Shown here: one piece after another, positions 25,182 to 34,865 of the stretch
Numbering within the stretch: the stretch's first letter is position 1
How the letters are laid out: each line of letters begins with the position of its first letter
Source: Microbacterium esteraromaticum
GTDB lineage: Bacteria; Actinomycetota; Actinomycetes; Actinomycetales; Microbacteriaceae
Length of the DNA stretch: 64,000 nucleotides
Assembly (NCBI RefSeq): GCF_016907315.1
Contig: NZ_JAFBBS010000001.1
Location: 2,170,001-2,234,000 of the forward strand
Direction: 5' to 3'
Position numbers and translations under genes: made by a program
Notes under the pieces: generated by a model
The model's input: the letters and a program-made list of their open reading frames with translations, nothing else
Database searches by the model: none
Told to the model about the DNA's origin: nothing

Positions 25182-25640
25182 TCAGACCGTCGCGTCGGTC
25201 AGGTGGCGGGCGTGGTGCCCGAGGACCTTCACCATGATCCCGCGGCGACGAAGCTCAGCGATCGTACGCGACTCCTCGTCGCGGTCGCGGCCCAGCGCAT
25301 GCGCGTTCGCGACGACGAGCACGTCTCCGCTGCGCAGCGTCTCGATGAGGCGCGCCAGCCGATCGCCCCAGCTCTCGAGGATCTCGGGCGCAGGGTGGCG
25401 GAAGCCCTCGATCGGCACGCCGAACCTGGTGAGATCCTCACGCTGCTGGGTCACCGACGGCATCCCCTCGCGGGCCACCACCAGCCCCACCAGCCTGGTG
25501 CCTTCGGGGCGGGCCGACCACCAGCCGTGATCCGTGTTCGCCAGGCACTTCTCGCAGGTCGCCGCAGCGTGCGGCAGGTGCAGGGGGCTCGTGAGGGCCG
25601 CTTCCATCCCGGCATCCGTCGGGTTCATCGCGTCGCTCAT
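25182..25640 (-). CDS. Degenerate resolvase-like protein, probably catalytically inactive
   Basis: In this 152-residue protein, residues ~50-150 follow the serine-recombinase N-terminal fold (LVGLVVAREGMPSVTQQREDLTRFG, then LIETLRSGDVLVVANAHALGRDRDEESRTIAELRRRGI). The expected catalytic Ser of the RVS motif is replaced (VAREG), and there is no C-terminal DNA-binding helix-turn-helix. The N-terminal part has a CEKC pair. ATG 25640 has a perfect AAGGAGG upstream, so it is translated. No inverted repeats or element genes surround it. It is more likely a domesticated protein than an active recombinase. Confidence 0.7.
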   Translation of the reverse strand: MSDAMNPTDAGMEAALTSPLHLPHAAATCEKCLANTDHGWWSARPEGTRLVGLVVAREGMPSVTQQREDLTRFGVPIEGFRHPAPEILESWGDRLARLIETLRSGDVLVVANAHALGRDRDEESRTIAELRRRGIMVKVLGHHARHLTDATV

Positions 25641-25683
25641 CGTCGTACCTCCTTCACCCATTCTGCCCGAGCGCGAAGGCTGG

Positions 25684-26682
<999 letters not shown>

Positions 26683-26768
26683 CTATTCCTCGTCGTGCCG
26701 GCCTGCGCGGCGTTCGCGCATCCGTCAAGCCCTCGTCGTTGGATGCCGCACCGGGGTACCTTTTCTGC

Positions 26769-27647
26769 ATGACGTTCAATCCAGATGCCGACATCTCGGG
26801 AAACACCACCCGCCGACGTGGACGAGGCGCCGTGGTCGCCGGTGGCGGCGTGGGTGTGCTCGGTCTTGTCGCCCTCGTGGTTGCCATGCTCGGCGGACCC
26901 GATCTGACGGGCCTCGTCGGCGGGGCTCCCGGCGGCCAGAATCCGCCCGCCTCGAGCGGCGAGAACACCCTCGCCGAGTGCGACACCGGGCAGGACGCGA
27001 ACACGAACGACGACTGCCGCATGGCGGGTGCGCAGGTGCTGCTCGACGAGTACTGGAGTCAGCACGTCGACGGTTACACCGCCCCCACGATGACGGTGGT
27101 CGACGGCTCGACCTCGACCCAGTGCGGCACGGCGTCGAACGCGGTCGGCCCGTTCTACTGCCCTCCCGAGCAGGGCGTGTACATCGACCCCGACTTCTTC
27201 CAGCTCATGCGGCAGCAGTTCGGCGCCTCGGCAGGCGAGCTCGCTCAGCTCTACATCGTGGGCCACGAGTGGGGCCATCACATCCAGAACATCACCGGCA
27301 CGATGGAGAAGTACCCGAACAACGGCACCGGGCCCGACAGCAACGGCGTGCGCACCGAGCTGCAGGCCGACTGCTATGCCGGCGCCTGGCTCGGCGACGT
27401 CACGAAGCTGAAGGACGACAACGGGGTGGAGTACCTGAAGAAGCCGACCGAGGAGCAGATCACGGATGCCCTGAACGCCGCGTTCACCGTCGGCGACGAC
27501 AACATCCAGGAGCAGCAGGCGGGCCGGGTGAACCCGGAGAGCTTCACGCACGGCACCAGCGAGCAGCGCCAGGCGTGGTTCGCGAACGGCTACAGGAACG
27601 GTCTCGGCGTCTGCGACACCTTCGCCGTCTCCGGCGACGACCTCTGA
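26769..27647 (+). CDS. Membrane-anchored neutral zinc metallopeptidase (YpfJ family)
   Basis: The 292-residue protein has a short cytoplasmic Arg-rich start, one membrane helix (~residues 20-42), and an extracytoplasmic catalytic domain with HEWGHH (~166-171) and a downstream TELQADCYAGAW glutamate ligand region. These are the signatures of the neutral zinc metallopeptidase YpfJ/PF04228 family, whose physiological substrate is unknown. Six Cys probably form disulfides. TACCTT ends 6 bases before ATG 26769 and there is no ribosome site, so it is probably leaderless. It is divergent from mdh. Confidence 0.9.
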   Translation: MTFNPDADISGNTTRRRGRGAVVAGGGVGVLGLVALVVAMLGGPDLTGLVGGAPGGQNPPASSGENTLAECDTGQDANTNDDCRMAGAQVLLDEYWSQHVDGYTAPTMTVVDGSTSTQCGTASNAVGPFYCPPEQGVYIDPDFFQLMRQQFGASAGELAQLYIVGHEWGHHIQNITGTMEKYPNNGTGPDSNGVRTELQADCYAGAWLGDVTKLKDDNGVEYLKKPTEEQITDALNAAFTVGDDNIQEQQAGRVNPESFTHGTSEQRQAWFANGYRNGLGVCDTFAVSGDDL

Positions 27648-27710
27648 CCCTCCCCCCTCCCCGCCTCGCCCCGCCCCCTGCGCTCGCCTACCCGCTCCTT
27701 GGCGTCGTGC

Positions 27711-27805
27711 GCGGGGGGTGCGGGTGTGGGGCGCGGGGTGCGCGGGGGCGTGCGGGTGTGGGGCGCGGGGTGCGGGTGTGGCGCGGGGTGCGGGCGGGTG
27801 GGGGC
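27711..27805. repeat. G-rich low-complexity repeat tract
   Basis: About 95 bases of imperfect tandem copies of GCGGGTGTGGGGCGCGGGGT-like units lie between convergent genes. The plus strand is strongly G-rich, with many GGGG and GGG runs, so the tract could form G-quadruplexes or act as a transcription barrier. It is non-coding by position. Confidence 0.75.
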
Positions 27806-27807
27806 CG

Positions 27808-29562
27808 TCAGGCGCGCAGCGCCCGGAGCAGGGTGCGCACGAGCGTCACCATGCCCCCTTGCGCCCGGAATCGCGTGAGGCCCTCGCTCACCCCGGCAGC
27901 GGTCCGTGACGAGACGAACCACGGCGGCTTCGGCAGGATCGTCAGGCGACCGCCGCCGTTGAGCACGGGCAGCGACCGCGGGAACGGACGGAACGGGCCG
28001 CGCACCACGGAGCGCTCGACCCCGTCGAGCAGCAGGGCGTTGTGCACCACGCCTATCCCGCTGCCCACGTCGTCGAGCGTGTTGCCGGGGAATGCGCCCC
28101 AGGTCAGGGTGGGGGTGATGAACCCGAAGGCGGTCCAGGAGTTGATCGCGACCGTTCCGTAACGCAGGTCGGCGATCGCGCGCTCGAATCCGGTGCCGAG
28201 TGACTTCTCGGTCGCCGGGTCGATGATCAGGTTCGCGCCCAGGGTGCCCTGCAGCTCATCGTTCGCGTGTGCGACCGCGGCATCGAGGAACTCCTGTCCC
28301 GTGCCGGGCAGCTCGACGACGCCGAGCACGGGGGCGAAGTACTCGGTGGTCTGCAGAGCCGCTGCGTCCTCGCCCTCGCCGATCTCGATCAGCAGACGAT
28401 CCGCCAGCACCAGGGCATCCGGATAGTCCTCCGCCGCCTGCTGCATGCGCGACGGCGAGCCCGGATACCAGACGGGGCGCTCGGGGGCGGCCGCGTACGC
28501 GCGCCGCAGCGCGGCGCGGAACTGCTCTGCCTGCGCCCACTCCGACGACATGATCACGACCTGACCGGCAATGCAGTTGTGGCCGCAGTTCTGCAGACGC
28601 ATGGTCGCGATGTGCTCTGCCTGGAAGGCGAGGTCGGCGGCGCTCCAGTCGCCCGGCACGACGATGATCGGGGACACTCCGCCCAGCTCGGCCGTGATGG
28701 GCTTCTTCAGCAGCGGACGGTTCTCGCGTCGGCGGCGGGTCGTCGCGCCGGCCTTGGGCCCGGACGACGGACCCCAGACGATCGCGTCGAACGTCGCGGC
28801 CGACCCCGTGATGTGCACGTGCACGAGGTCGCGGTGCGCGGTGAGGTATGCGCCGACAGCCGGGCCGCCGCGCACGATCCGCAGGAACCCCGGAGCGATC
28901 AGCGGAGCCAGCGCCCGCTCGTAGACGGGCACCAGGGCGTCCTGCGTCGGGTTGACCTTCAGCAGCGCCACGCGATTGTGCGCGAGCAGCTCGTACAGCA
29001 CGTCGAGCACCGGGATCGAGGTGATGTTCCCCGCGCCGAGCACGAGCCCGACGCCGCCCTCGCCGCCGCGCGTTCGCTGCGCGAGACCCGCATCGGCGCG
29101 CGCCGCATCAGGGGTGATGCCTGGTTGCAGCCACACCTCGCCTGAGAAGCCGGACAGCAGGAAGCGGTCGAGTCCGGTCAGCGGGAACGCGCTGACCCTG
29201 GTGCGCCCGCCCGGGGCGCGGCCGATGGTCACACCGTCGAGTGGACTGCGCCCCTCAGCCAGCTTCGCGAGGGTGTCGATGTACGCGTCGAGGGCGCCCA
29301 GAACCGAGTACGGCCCGCTCAGCCACTCCTCGCCGCGGAGAGGATGCCGCGCATCCAGCCCCTTCGAGCCGGCGGCCGTTCCCGCCCAGTCGGCCGCGGT
29401 GGCGGCGACGCTCGCGCGCACCGCGCGCAGCAGCGTCGCGCGCTGGCCGACGGTCAGGTGCGACCACGTGCGCGCACCCTGCTGCAGCGCGTCGATGTCG
29501 GCATCGAGCGCGGCACGCTGCGCCTCGTCGAGGTCGGTGTCGGCAGCCGTCTGCTGAGTCAT
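27808..29562 (-). CDS. Aldehyde dehydrogenase family protein
   Basis: At 584 residues it is longer than the usual ~490. The ALDH core shows LVLGAGNITSIPVLDVLYELL, VHITGSAATFDAIVWG, the catalytic Glu region TAELGGVSPIIV and the Cys in NCGHNCIAGQ. The GxGNxxS-like nucleotide segment and the Cys suggest NAD(P)-dependent aldehyde oxidation. Residues 1-110 are an atypical helical extension. The active-site context is divergent, so the substrate cannot be named. A mycoredoxin-like gene lies 43 bp upstream in the same direction. Confidence 0.85.
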   Translation of the reverse strand: MTQQTAADTDLDEAQRAALDADIDALQQGARTWSHLTVGQRATLLRAVRASVAATAADWAGTAAGSKGLDARHPLRGEEWLSGPYSVLGALDAYIDTLAKLAEGRSPLDGVTIGRAPGGRTRVSAFPLTGLDRFLLSGFSGEVWLQPGITPDAARADAGLAQRTRGGEGGVGLVLGAGNITSIPVLDVLYELLAHNRVALLKVNPTQDALVPVYERALAPLIAPGFLRIVRGGPAVGAYLTAHRDLVHVHITGSAATFDAIVWGPSSGPKAGATTRRRRENRPLLKKPITAELGGVSPIIVVPGDWSAADLAFQAEHIATMRLQNCGHNCIAGQVVIMSSEWAQAEQFRAALRRAYAAAPERPVWYPGSPSRMQQAAEDYPDALVLADRLLIEIGEGEDAAALQTTEYFAPVLGVVELPGTGQEFLDAAVAHANDELQGTLGANLIIDPATEKSLGTGFERAIADLRYGTVAINSWTAFGFITPTLTWGAFPGNTLDDVGSGIGVVHNALLLDGVERSVVRGPFRPFPRSLPVLNGGGRLTILPKPPWFVSSRTAAGVSEGLTRFRAQGGMVTLVRTLLRALRA

Positions 29563-29605
29563 CGTCGTCTCCTGTGGCGGTGGCAGAGGGAGCGGGTCGA
29601 GCGGG

Positions 29606-29869
29606 TCAGATCAGCGAGAGCTCGCGAAGCTTCGCCTCGACGTCGGCGTTGCTCGGCTCGACGTGGTGGCTCGCGTCGGGGTAGACGACCACAGGGATGT
29701 TCATGCGGCCCGAGATCTCCTTGGCGACGTCGGCTGCGGCGGGGTCTGCGACCAGGTCGACGTACGTGTACTCGATGCCGAGCTCGTCGAGCTGCTTCTT
29801 GGTGCGGCGGCAGTCGCCGCACCACTCGGCGCCGAACATGGTGATGGTGTCGGATGCAGGGGTGCTCAT
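29606..29869 (-). CDS. Mycoredoxin-like glutaredoxin
   Basis: The 87-residue single thioredoxin fold has TMFGAEWCGDCRRTK (CxxC at residues ~17-20), a NIPVVV cis-Pro segment and a C-terminal helix. Size and layout match mycoredoxin-1, which uses mycothiol to reduce mixed disulfides; there the active site is CGYC, here CGDC. TAGGGT on the minus strand ends 6 bases before ATG 29869, again suggesting a leaderless transcript. Confidence 0.9.
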   Translation of the reverse strand: MSTPASDTITMFGAEWCGDCRRTKKQLDELGIEYTYVDLVADPAAADVAKEISGRMNIPVVVYPDASHHVEPSNADVEAKLRELSLI

Positions 29870-30008
29870 GATTCCACCCTACGGCCGCCTGGCTGCACGG
29901 GCGCCGGGTGCACAGGCGCCGGGTGCAGCCCCCGCATGAGATCCCGTGAAACGATGGATGCTGCATCGCGACCACGCTGCATTCGGGTGACACAGGGGAG
30001 GAGCACAG

Positions 30009-31205
30009 GTGAGTGCGACCGCCGTCCCTCCGGTGACCGTCATCATCCCCACCTTCAACGAGCGCGACAACGTCGCCGAGCTCGTCGCACGCACCTCGGC
30101 GGCGCTCGCCGGCGTCGCCGCCGAGATCCTCTTCATCGATGACAGCAGCGACGGCACGATCGACGAGATCGCGCGCATCGGGGCCTCCGCGAGCATCCCC
30201 GTCCGCGGGATCCACCGCGATCGGAACACCGGCGGTCTCGGTGGTGCCGTCGTGCTGGGCCTCGCAGAGGCGTCACACGACGTCTGCATCGTCATGGACG
30301 GTGATCTGCAGCATCCGCCCGAGCTGCTGCCGGCCCTGCTCGGCCGCTACGGCGAGGGTGGGGCCGATGTCGTCGCCGCCTCCCGCTACATCGGCGGAGG
30401 CGACTCGGCCGGACTCGGCACCGCCGCGCGGTACGGGGTGTCGAAAGCCGCGACGGCGGTCACCAAGGCGATGTTCCTGCGGCGGCTGTGGCGCAGCACC
30501 GATCCCATGACGGGGTTCTTCCTCGTCGACCGCACGCGCATCGACATCGACGAGCTGCGCCCGCAGGGATTCAAGATCCTGCTCGAGATCCTCGTGCGCG
30601 CGGGCGAACGCCGCGAGCTGCGCATCGCCGAGGTCCCCATGGAGTTCGGCGCGCGCCGGCACGGGGATTCGAAGGCGAGCCTGCGCCAGGGCGCCACCTT
30701 CCTCGCCCACCTGGCACGCCTGCGCTTCGGCAGGATGGGCCGATTCGCGCTGATCGGCGGCGTCGGCGCCATCGCCAACATCGGCATCATGTGGGCGCTG
30801 ACGCACCTCGGGGTGGACTACGTGCTCGCCGCGATCGTGGGGGCCGCCGTCACGATCATCGGCAACTTCGTGCTGCAGGAGCTCTTCGTGTTCCGCGACG
30901 ACCGCGCGGATGCTCAGAGACTGTGGGTGCGCTTCGCGGCATCCGTATCGTTCAATTCGGCTGAGGCGGCGCTGCGCATCCCCCTCATGGCCCTCATGGT
31001 CGAGACCTGGCACATCTCCAGCGTGATCGCGACGGCGATCTCGCTGGTGGTCGCCTTCTTCGCCCGATTCCTGTTCCACGCCCTGGTCGTGTACGCGCCG
31101 CGGCGACGGCGGGCGGATGCCGGCGGCGAGCCGCCCACAGACACCGCGACGCTGCGTGTCATGCGGGCGATCGACGCCGAGGCGATGCGTCCGGGCGAGC
31201 TCTGA
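30009..31205 (+). CDS. Polyprenol-phosphate glycosyltransferase (GT2) fused to GtrA domain
   Basis: In this 398-residue protein, a GT2 domain of dolichol-phosphate-mannose-synthase type (residues ~8-235) shows VIIPTFNERDNV, FIDDSSDGT and MDGDLQHPPE, the donor and metal-binding DxD-like site. A GtrA-like four-helix membrane domain (~245-370) follows. Such fusions make polyprenyl-phosphate sugars and may flip them for cell-wall or lipoglycan glycosylation. GTG 30009 has GGGAGGAG nearby upstream. It converges with the next gene with only 3 bp between them. Confidence 0.9.
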   Translation: MSATAVPPVTVIIPTFNERDNVAELVARTSAALAGVAAEILFIDDSSDGTIDEIARIGASASIPVRGIHRDRNTGGLGGAVVLGLAEASHDVCIVMDGDLQHPPELLPALLGRYGEGGADVVAASRYIGGGDSAGLGTAARYGVSKAATAVTKAMFLRRLWRSTDPMTGFFLVDRTRIDIDELRPQGFKILLEILVRAGERRELRIAEVPMEFGARRHGDSKASLRQGATFLAHLARLRFGRMGRFALIGGVGAIANIGIMWALTHLGVDYVLAAIVGAAVTIIGNFVLQELFVFRDDRADAQRLWVRFAASVSFNSAEAALRIPLMALMVETWHISSVIATAISLVVAFFARFLFHALVVYAPRRRRADAGGEPPTDTATLRVMRAIDAEAMRPGEL

Positions 31206-31208
31206 GGC

Positions 31209-31568
31209 TCAGACCTCTTCGAGCACCTCATCGCTCGGCAGCTCGTCATGACCCTTGCTGCGGGCCTCGAGGTACGAGCACAGCTCGGCGGCCACGGCGA
31301 GTTCGCTGGCGAGGGCGTGCAGCTGGTGGCTGTCGAGCACCGTGTTCTCGTCGTTGGGCTCGAGCGTGACGGTCCACCGCTCGTCGCCGATGCGGATCGG
31401 CTGCATGAAGATGCTCACCGACGAGTTCTTCACGGGCACGATCACGAGCCCGGTGTCAGAGCCGTCAGAGCCGTCCTGGATGATCACACGGACGAGATCG
31501 CCCGCCTCACGGGCACCACGAAAGTCCTTGACCCAATTCTCCAGGGTTGCCTTGCTTCGAAAATTCAC
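31209..31568 (-). CDS. Conserved hypothetical protein
   Basis: The 119-residue soluble acidic protein has one Trp-containing N-terminal helix (LENWVKDFRGAR), a beta-rich centre and a C-terminal helix bearing one Cys. I do not recognise the family and no catalytic motif stands out. Codon use is normal for the window, and the start ATG 31568 is followed by a coherent protein, so it is a real gene. Confidence 0.7.
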   Translation of the reverse strand: MNFRSKATLENWVKDFRGAREAGDLVRVIIQDGSDGSDTGLVIVPVKNSSVSIFMQPIRIGDERWTVTLEPNDENTVLDSHQLHALASELAVAAELCSYLEARSKGHDELPSDEVLEEV

Positions 31569-31677
31569 CTGTGTCCTCCGTCACTGCGATTCCGCGACTC
31601 CTTCGGCCGCGCGAATCCCCTTCCCCTCTCCTATCATGACTGATGCGGGCCTGTGAGGCCCCGCTGAAGGAGTGAGT

Positions 31678-32169
31678 GTGGCGAAGGTTCAGGCGGACGG
31701 GTACTGGTACGAGCGCAGCGAGGGGGAGCGGGCGCGCGAAGTGCTCGAGGCCCTGCGCGTCTACCGTGCCGCGGAGCGGGCGATGCGGCGACGCACCCAG
31801 GACGAGATGTCGATGGGCGAGAACGAGCTGCTCGCCCTGCGCTTCCTCTTCCGCCAGCCGCAGCACGGTGCTCAGCCGGCTGCTCTCACCACTTACCTCG
31901 GCATCTCGCCAGCCGCGACCTCGGTGCTCCTCGATCGACTCGAGCGCTCGGGTCATGTTCACCGTGACACCGAGGAGGGGGCGTCGGTCGTACGCGCCAC
32001 CCAGCACGCAGACGATGACGTCCGCCATACCCTCGGCCGCATGCACGAGCTGATGTACGCCGTGGCAACGGGGATGGATGCCCAGGCACAGGCGAACGTC
32101 ATGGAGTTCCTCCGCGCGATGGCGGATGCGGTCGACGGCGTCGCGCCGGCTGACGGCCCCGCAGACTGA
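31678..32169 (+). CDS. MarR-family transcriptional regulator
   Basis: The 163-residue protein has a MarR winged helix: MGENELLALRFLFRQ, recognition region LGISPAATSVLLDRLERSGHV (~residues 78-98), then a wing with RDTEEG, flanked by dimerisation helices. GTG 31678 is chosen because AAGGAG lies 5 bases upstream; an in-frame GTG at 31672 overlaps that site. TATCAT at 31632 may be its -10 box. Adjacent ATCA-TGAC-TGAT could be an autoregulatory half-palindrome. The target is unknown; the LtrA gene follows. Confidence 0.88.
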   Translation: MAKVQADGYWYERSEGERAREVLEALRVYRAAERAMRRRTQDEMSMGENELLALRFLFRQPQHGAQPAALTTYLGISPAATSVLLDRLERSGHVHRDTEEGASVVRATQHADDDVRHTLGRMHELMYAVATGMDAQAQANVMEFLRAMADAVDGVAPADGPAD

Positions 32170-32253
32170 TCGGACGGGCGCCGTCTCAGGCTGCGCGGTC
32201 GCGGACCGAGTCCCGCCGTGCACGCCGGTGCTGTCGTGCTCTACCCTGAGCCG

Positions 32254-33429
32254 GTGAACGTCAACGCAACGGGGGCGCGTTTCGCGCTCGAACGCATGGT
32301 GCCCCGCGATCCACGTGAGCCGCACCGGGTCGCCAGCTCTCTCGAGCTGTTCTTCGACCTCGTGTTCGTCATCTCGGTGAGCACGGCGTCGAGCGAGCTG
32401 CACCACGCCGTCTCGGCAGGGCATGCGGGTTCGGGCATCGTCTCGTATCTGATGGTGTTCTTCGCCATCTGGTGGGCGTGGATGAACTTCACGTGGTTCG
32501 CGTCGTCGTTCGACGTCGACGACTGGTTCTACCGCGTCACGACCATCGTGCAGATGGCCGGTGTGCTCGTGCTGGCGGCGGGCATCGGCCCCGTGTTCGA
32601 CGATGAGCACCGCGACTTCACTGTCGTCGTCATCGCGTACGTGGTCATGCGGCTGGCGATGATCGTGCAGTGGCTGCGCGCAGCGCGACAGGATCCGTCG
32701 CTGCGTCGCACTGCCATCGCCTACGCGATTGGAATCGCGGTCGTTCAGGTGCTGTGGGTTGCGTTCCTGCTGCTGCCCTCGGCGGCCACGCTGCCCGTGT
32801 TCGTCGTGCTGATGCTCGCCGAGCTCGCGGTGCCGGTCGTCGCGGAGCGGCGAGGGGCGACGCCATGGCATCCGCATCACATCACCGAGAGATACAGCCT
32901 GTTCACGCTCATCGTGCTCGGTGAGAGCCTGCTCGCCTCCGCGACGGCGATCATCGGAGCGAGGGAGAAGGTCGATGCGATCGGCCCGCTGATCTGGGTC
33001 GCGGCGGTGACCCTGGTCTCGGCCGCCGCGATGTGGTGGATCTACTTCTGGCCGCCCCACCACCGCGCGATCTCCGAGCGATCGTCGTTCGCGTACGGAT
33101 ATGCGCACTATTTCGTCTTCGCGGCCGCCGGCGCCTTCTCGGCGGGCATCGAGGTGTGGATCGACGACCTCACGGGAGACACGGCGCTGCCCGCTGTCGC
33201 GGTGTCGTTCACGACGAGCGTGCCCATCGCCGTGTTCCTGATGGGCGTGTGGCTGGTAGCGATCCGTTCGAACGCCGACCGGGTGGTGAACACCGCGGTG
33301 CCCGCGGGGGTGCTGCTCGTGCTGCTCGACCCGGTGCTGCCCGTACCCGTCACGCTCACCGCGGCGATCCTCGTCGCGATCGTGACAGTGCTCGTGCTGC
33401 GGCCGCCTGTGCGCGGCGGCGAGCGCTGA
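32254..33429 (+). CDS. LtrA (low temperature requirement A) family membrane protein
   Basis: The 391-residue protein has about eleven hydrophobic helices and the family signature LELFFDLVFVISVS near the N-terminus, WWAWMNFTWFASSFD, and HHITERYSLFTLIVLGESLLA in the middle. LtrA proteins are named for cold growth in Listeria; their biochemical role is unresolved. TACCCT ends 6 bases before GTG 32254, so a leaderless transcript is likely. An upstream GTG at 32218 would place the -10 box inside the gene. Confidence 0.88.
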   Translation: MNVNATGARFALERMVPRDPREPHRVASSLELFFDLVFVISVSTASSELHHAVSAGHAGSGIVSYLMVFFAIWWAWMNFTWFASSFDVDDWFYRVTTIVQMAGVLVLAAGIGPVFDDEHRDFTVVVIAYVVMRLAMIVQWLRAARQDPSLRRTAIAYAIGIAVVQVLWVAFLLLPSAATLPVFVVLMLAELAVPVVAERRGATPWHPHHITERYSLFTLIVLGESLLASATAIIGAREKVDAIGPLIWVAAVTLVSAAAMWWIYFWPPHHRAISERSSFAYGYAHYFVFAAAGAFSAGIEVWIDDLTGDTALPAVAVSFTTSVPIAVFLMGVWLVAIRSNADRVVNTAVPAGVLLVLLDPVLPVPVTLTAAILVAIVTVLVLRPPVRGGER

Positions 33430-33538
33430 CCTGGGCCGGGGGTGACTTGTCAACCCCATTCTCCGCCGGCGCCAGGATGGGGATCCTGGAGGTCAGGCGG
33501 GCCGTACGGCCACGCCGCCAACCCGAAGGGAGCCAGAG

Positions 33539-33796
33539 ATGACCATCGGCACCGGAGTCGTTCTGTTCGTCATCGGAGCGATCCTCACGTTCGCACTCAA
33601 CATCGACGTCGGCTGGGCCGACCTCGACATGGTCGGCTACATCCTGATGGGCGCGGGTGTCGTCGCGTTCATCGTCGGCCTCGTGCTCATGGCTCGTCGC
33701 CGTCGCACCGATGTGGTCACTCGCACCGAACCCGCTGTGGGGGGCTACGAGACCCGTCGTTCCACACGCGCGGCGGGAGACGAAGAAGTCTTCTGA
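33539..33796 (+). CDS. DUF6458-type small membrane protein
   Basis: The 85-residue protein has two membrane helices (residues ~5-22 and ~30-50) joined by NIDVGWADLDMVG, then a basic/acidic cytoplasmic tail. The layout matches the small actinobacterial DUF6458 family. AAGGGAGCC lies upstream of ATG 33539. It is monocistronic, with its own terminator. Function unknown. Confidence 0.85.
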   Translation: MTIGTGVVLFVIGAILTFALNIDVGWADLDMVGYILMGAGVVAFIVGLVLMARRRRTDVVTRTEPAVGGYETRRSTRAAGDEEVF

Positions 33797-33806
33797 CCGG
33801 AGGAAC

Positions 33807-33844
33807 GTTCGCGCCCGGGTCCCGAGTGAGGCCCGGGCGCGAAC
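33807..33844. terminator. Bidirectional hairpin terminator
   Basis: A perfect 13-bp stem (GTTCGCGCCCGGG at 33807-33819 and its complement at 33832-33844) lies between two convergent genes and can serve both. Confidence 0.85.
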
Positions 33845-33850
33845 TCTGTC

Positions 33851-34771
33851 TCAGGGGACGATGACGAGCTTGCCGCGCGTGTGACCGTCCTGGCTGACGC
33901 GGAAGGCGTCGGCGACGCCGTCGAGCGGGAATGTCTTCGCGATCTCGATCTGCAGCTCTCCCGCCTCGGCGAGGTCGGCGAGGCGAGCGGTCTGCGACCC
34001 GTCGGGACGCACCCAGATGTGCCGGCCGTCGTGCTTCGTGACCGAGCCATCGGCGATCGAGACGTGCATGCCGCCCTCGGCGAGCACGTCGAGGGTCGTG
34101 TCGAGCACCTCTCCGACGAAGTCGGCGACGGCGTCGACCGGTCCGCCGGCGATCTCACGGACGCGCTCGGCGAGCCCGTCGCCGTAGGTCGTCGGCTCGC
34201 CGCCCAGCGCGCGGATGTAGTCGTGATTGCGCTCGGATGCTGTGGCGATGACCTTCGCGCCACGGCGCGCGGCGATCTGCACCGCGAAGCTGCCGACTCC
34301 GCCCGAGCCGCCGTGGATCAGCACGGTGCGGCCGCTCAGGTCGCCGAGCGCGTCGATCGCCCGGAGTGCCGTACCGCCGGCGAGGGGGAGGGCGCCCGCC
34401 TGCTCCCACGAGAGCGTTGCGGGCTTGCGTGCGACCGCCGATACAGGAACGGCGACGCGCTCGGCGAACGTGCCGGCGCTCACGGTGTCCTTCCGGGCGT
34501 AGGCCATGACCTCGTCGCCGACCTCGAACTCGGGGGTGTCCATGCCGACCGCGACGACCACGCCGGCGACGTCCCAGCCGGGGATGACGGGGAACTGCGT
34601 GGGCATGATGGGGTCGAGGCCGCCGGCCATCACCTTCCAGTCGACGGGGTTCACTCCCGCGGCCCGCACCTCGATCAGCACCGACGCCGGGGCGAGTTTC
34701 GGCTCGGGCAGATCGCGCACCTCGAGGGCGTCGAGATCCTGGGTGAACTGGTCGTAGACGACGGCGCGCAT
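33851..34771 (-). CDS. NADP-dependent quinone-oxidoreductase-like protein (zinc-free MDR)
   Basis: The 306-residue medium-chain reductase has VNPVDWKVMAGG, PGWDVAGVVVAVG, a GSGGVGSFAVQIA nucleotide fold (~residues 152-165) and no zinc-binding Cys. Proteins of this group reduce quinones or enones using NADPH. AGGAGG precedes ATG 34771. Confidence 0.9.
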   Translation of the reverse strand: MRAVVYDQFTQDLDALEVRDLPEPKLAPASVLIEVRAAGVNPVDWKVMAGGLDPIMPTQFPVIPGWDVAGVVVAVGMDTPEFEVGDEVMAYARKDTVSAGTFAERVAVPVSAVARKPATLSWEQAGALPLAGGTALRAIDALGDLSGRTVLIHGGSGGVGSFAVQIAARRGAKVIATASERNHDYIRALGGEPTTYGDGLAERVREIAGGPVDAVADFVGEVLDTTLDVLAEGGMHVSIADGSVTKHDGRHIWVRPDGSQTARLADLAEAGELQIEIAKTFPLDGVADAFRVSQDGHTRGKLVIVP

Positions 34772-34865
34772 GTGGCCTCCTGGGGGTGTGACGGGGATGG
34801 CGTATCCACTCTTCCACTCTCTGCGGCATCGAGGGCCGCTGTCGGGCCGGGGTGAGCGGGTCCGG

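Noticed and set aside
25182..25640. Resolvase gene as evidence of an intact transposon or integron
   Set aside because: There is no catalytic Ser, no HTH, no terminal repeats and no partner transposase in the flanks.
29891..29930. Duplicated GGCGCCGGGTGCA with flanking GGCTGCA/TGCAGCC as an operator
   Set aside because: It is short and GC-rich, and equally well explained as a weak hairpin between divergent genes. It has no second occurrence to support a regulatory role.
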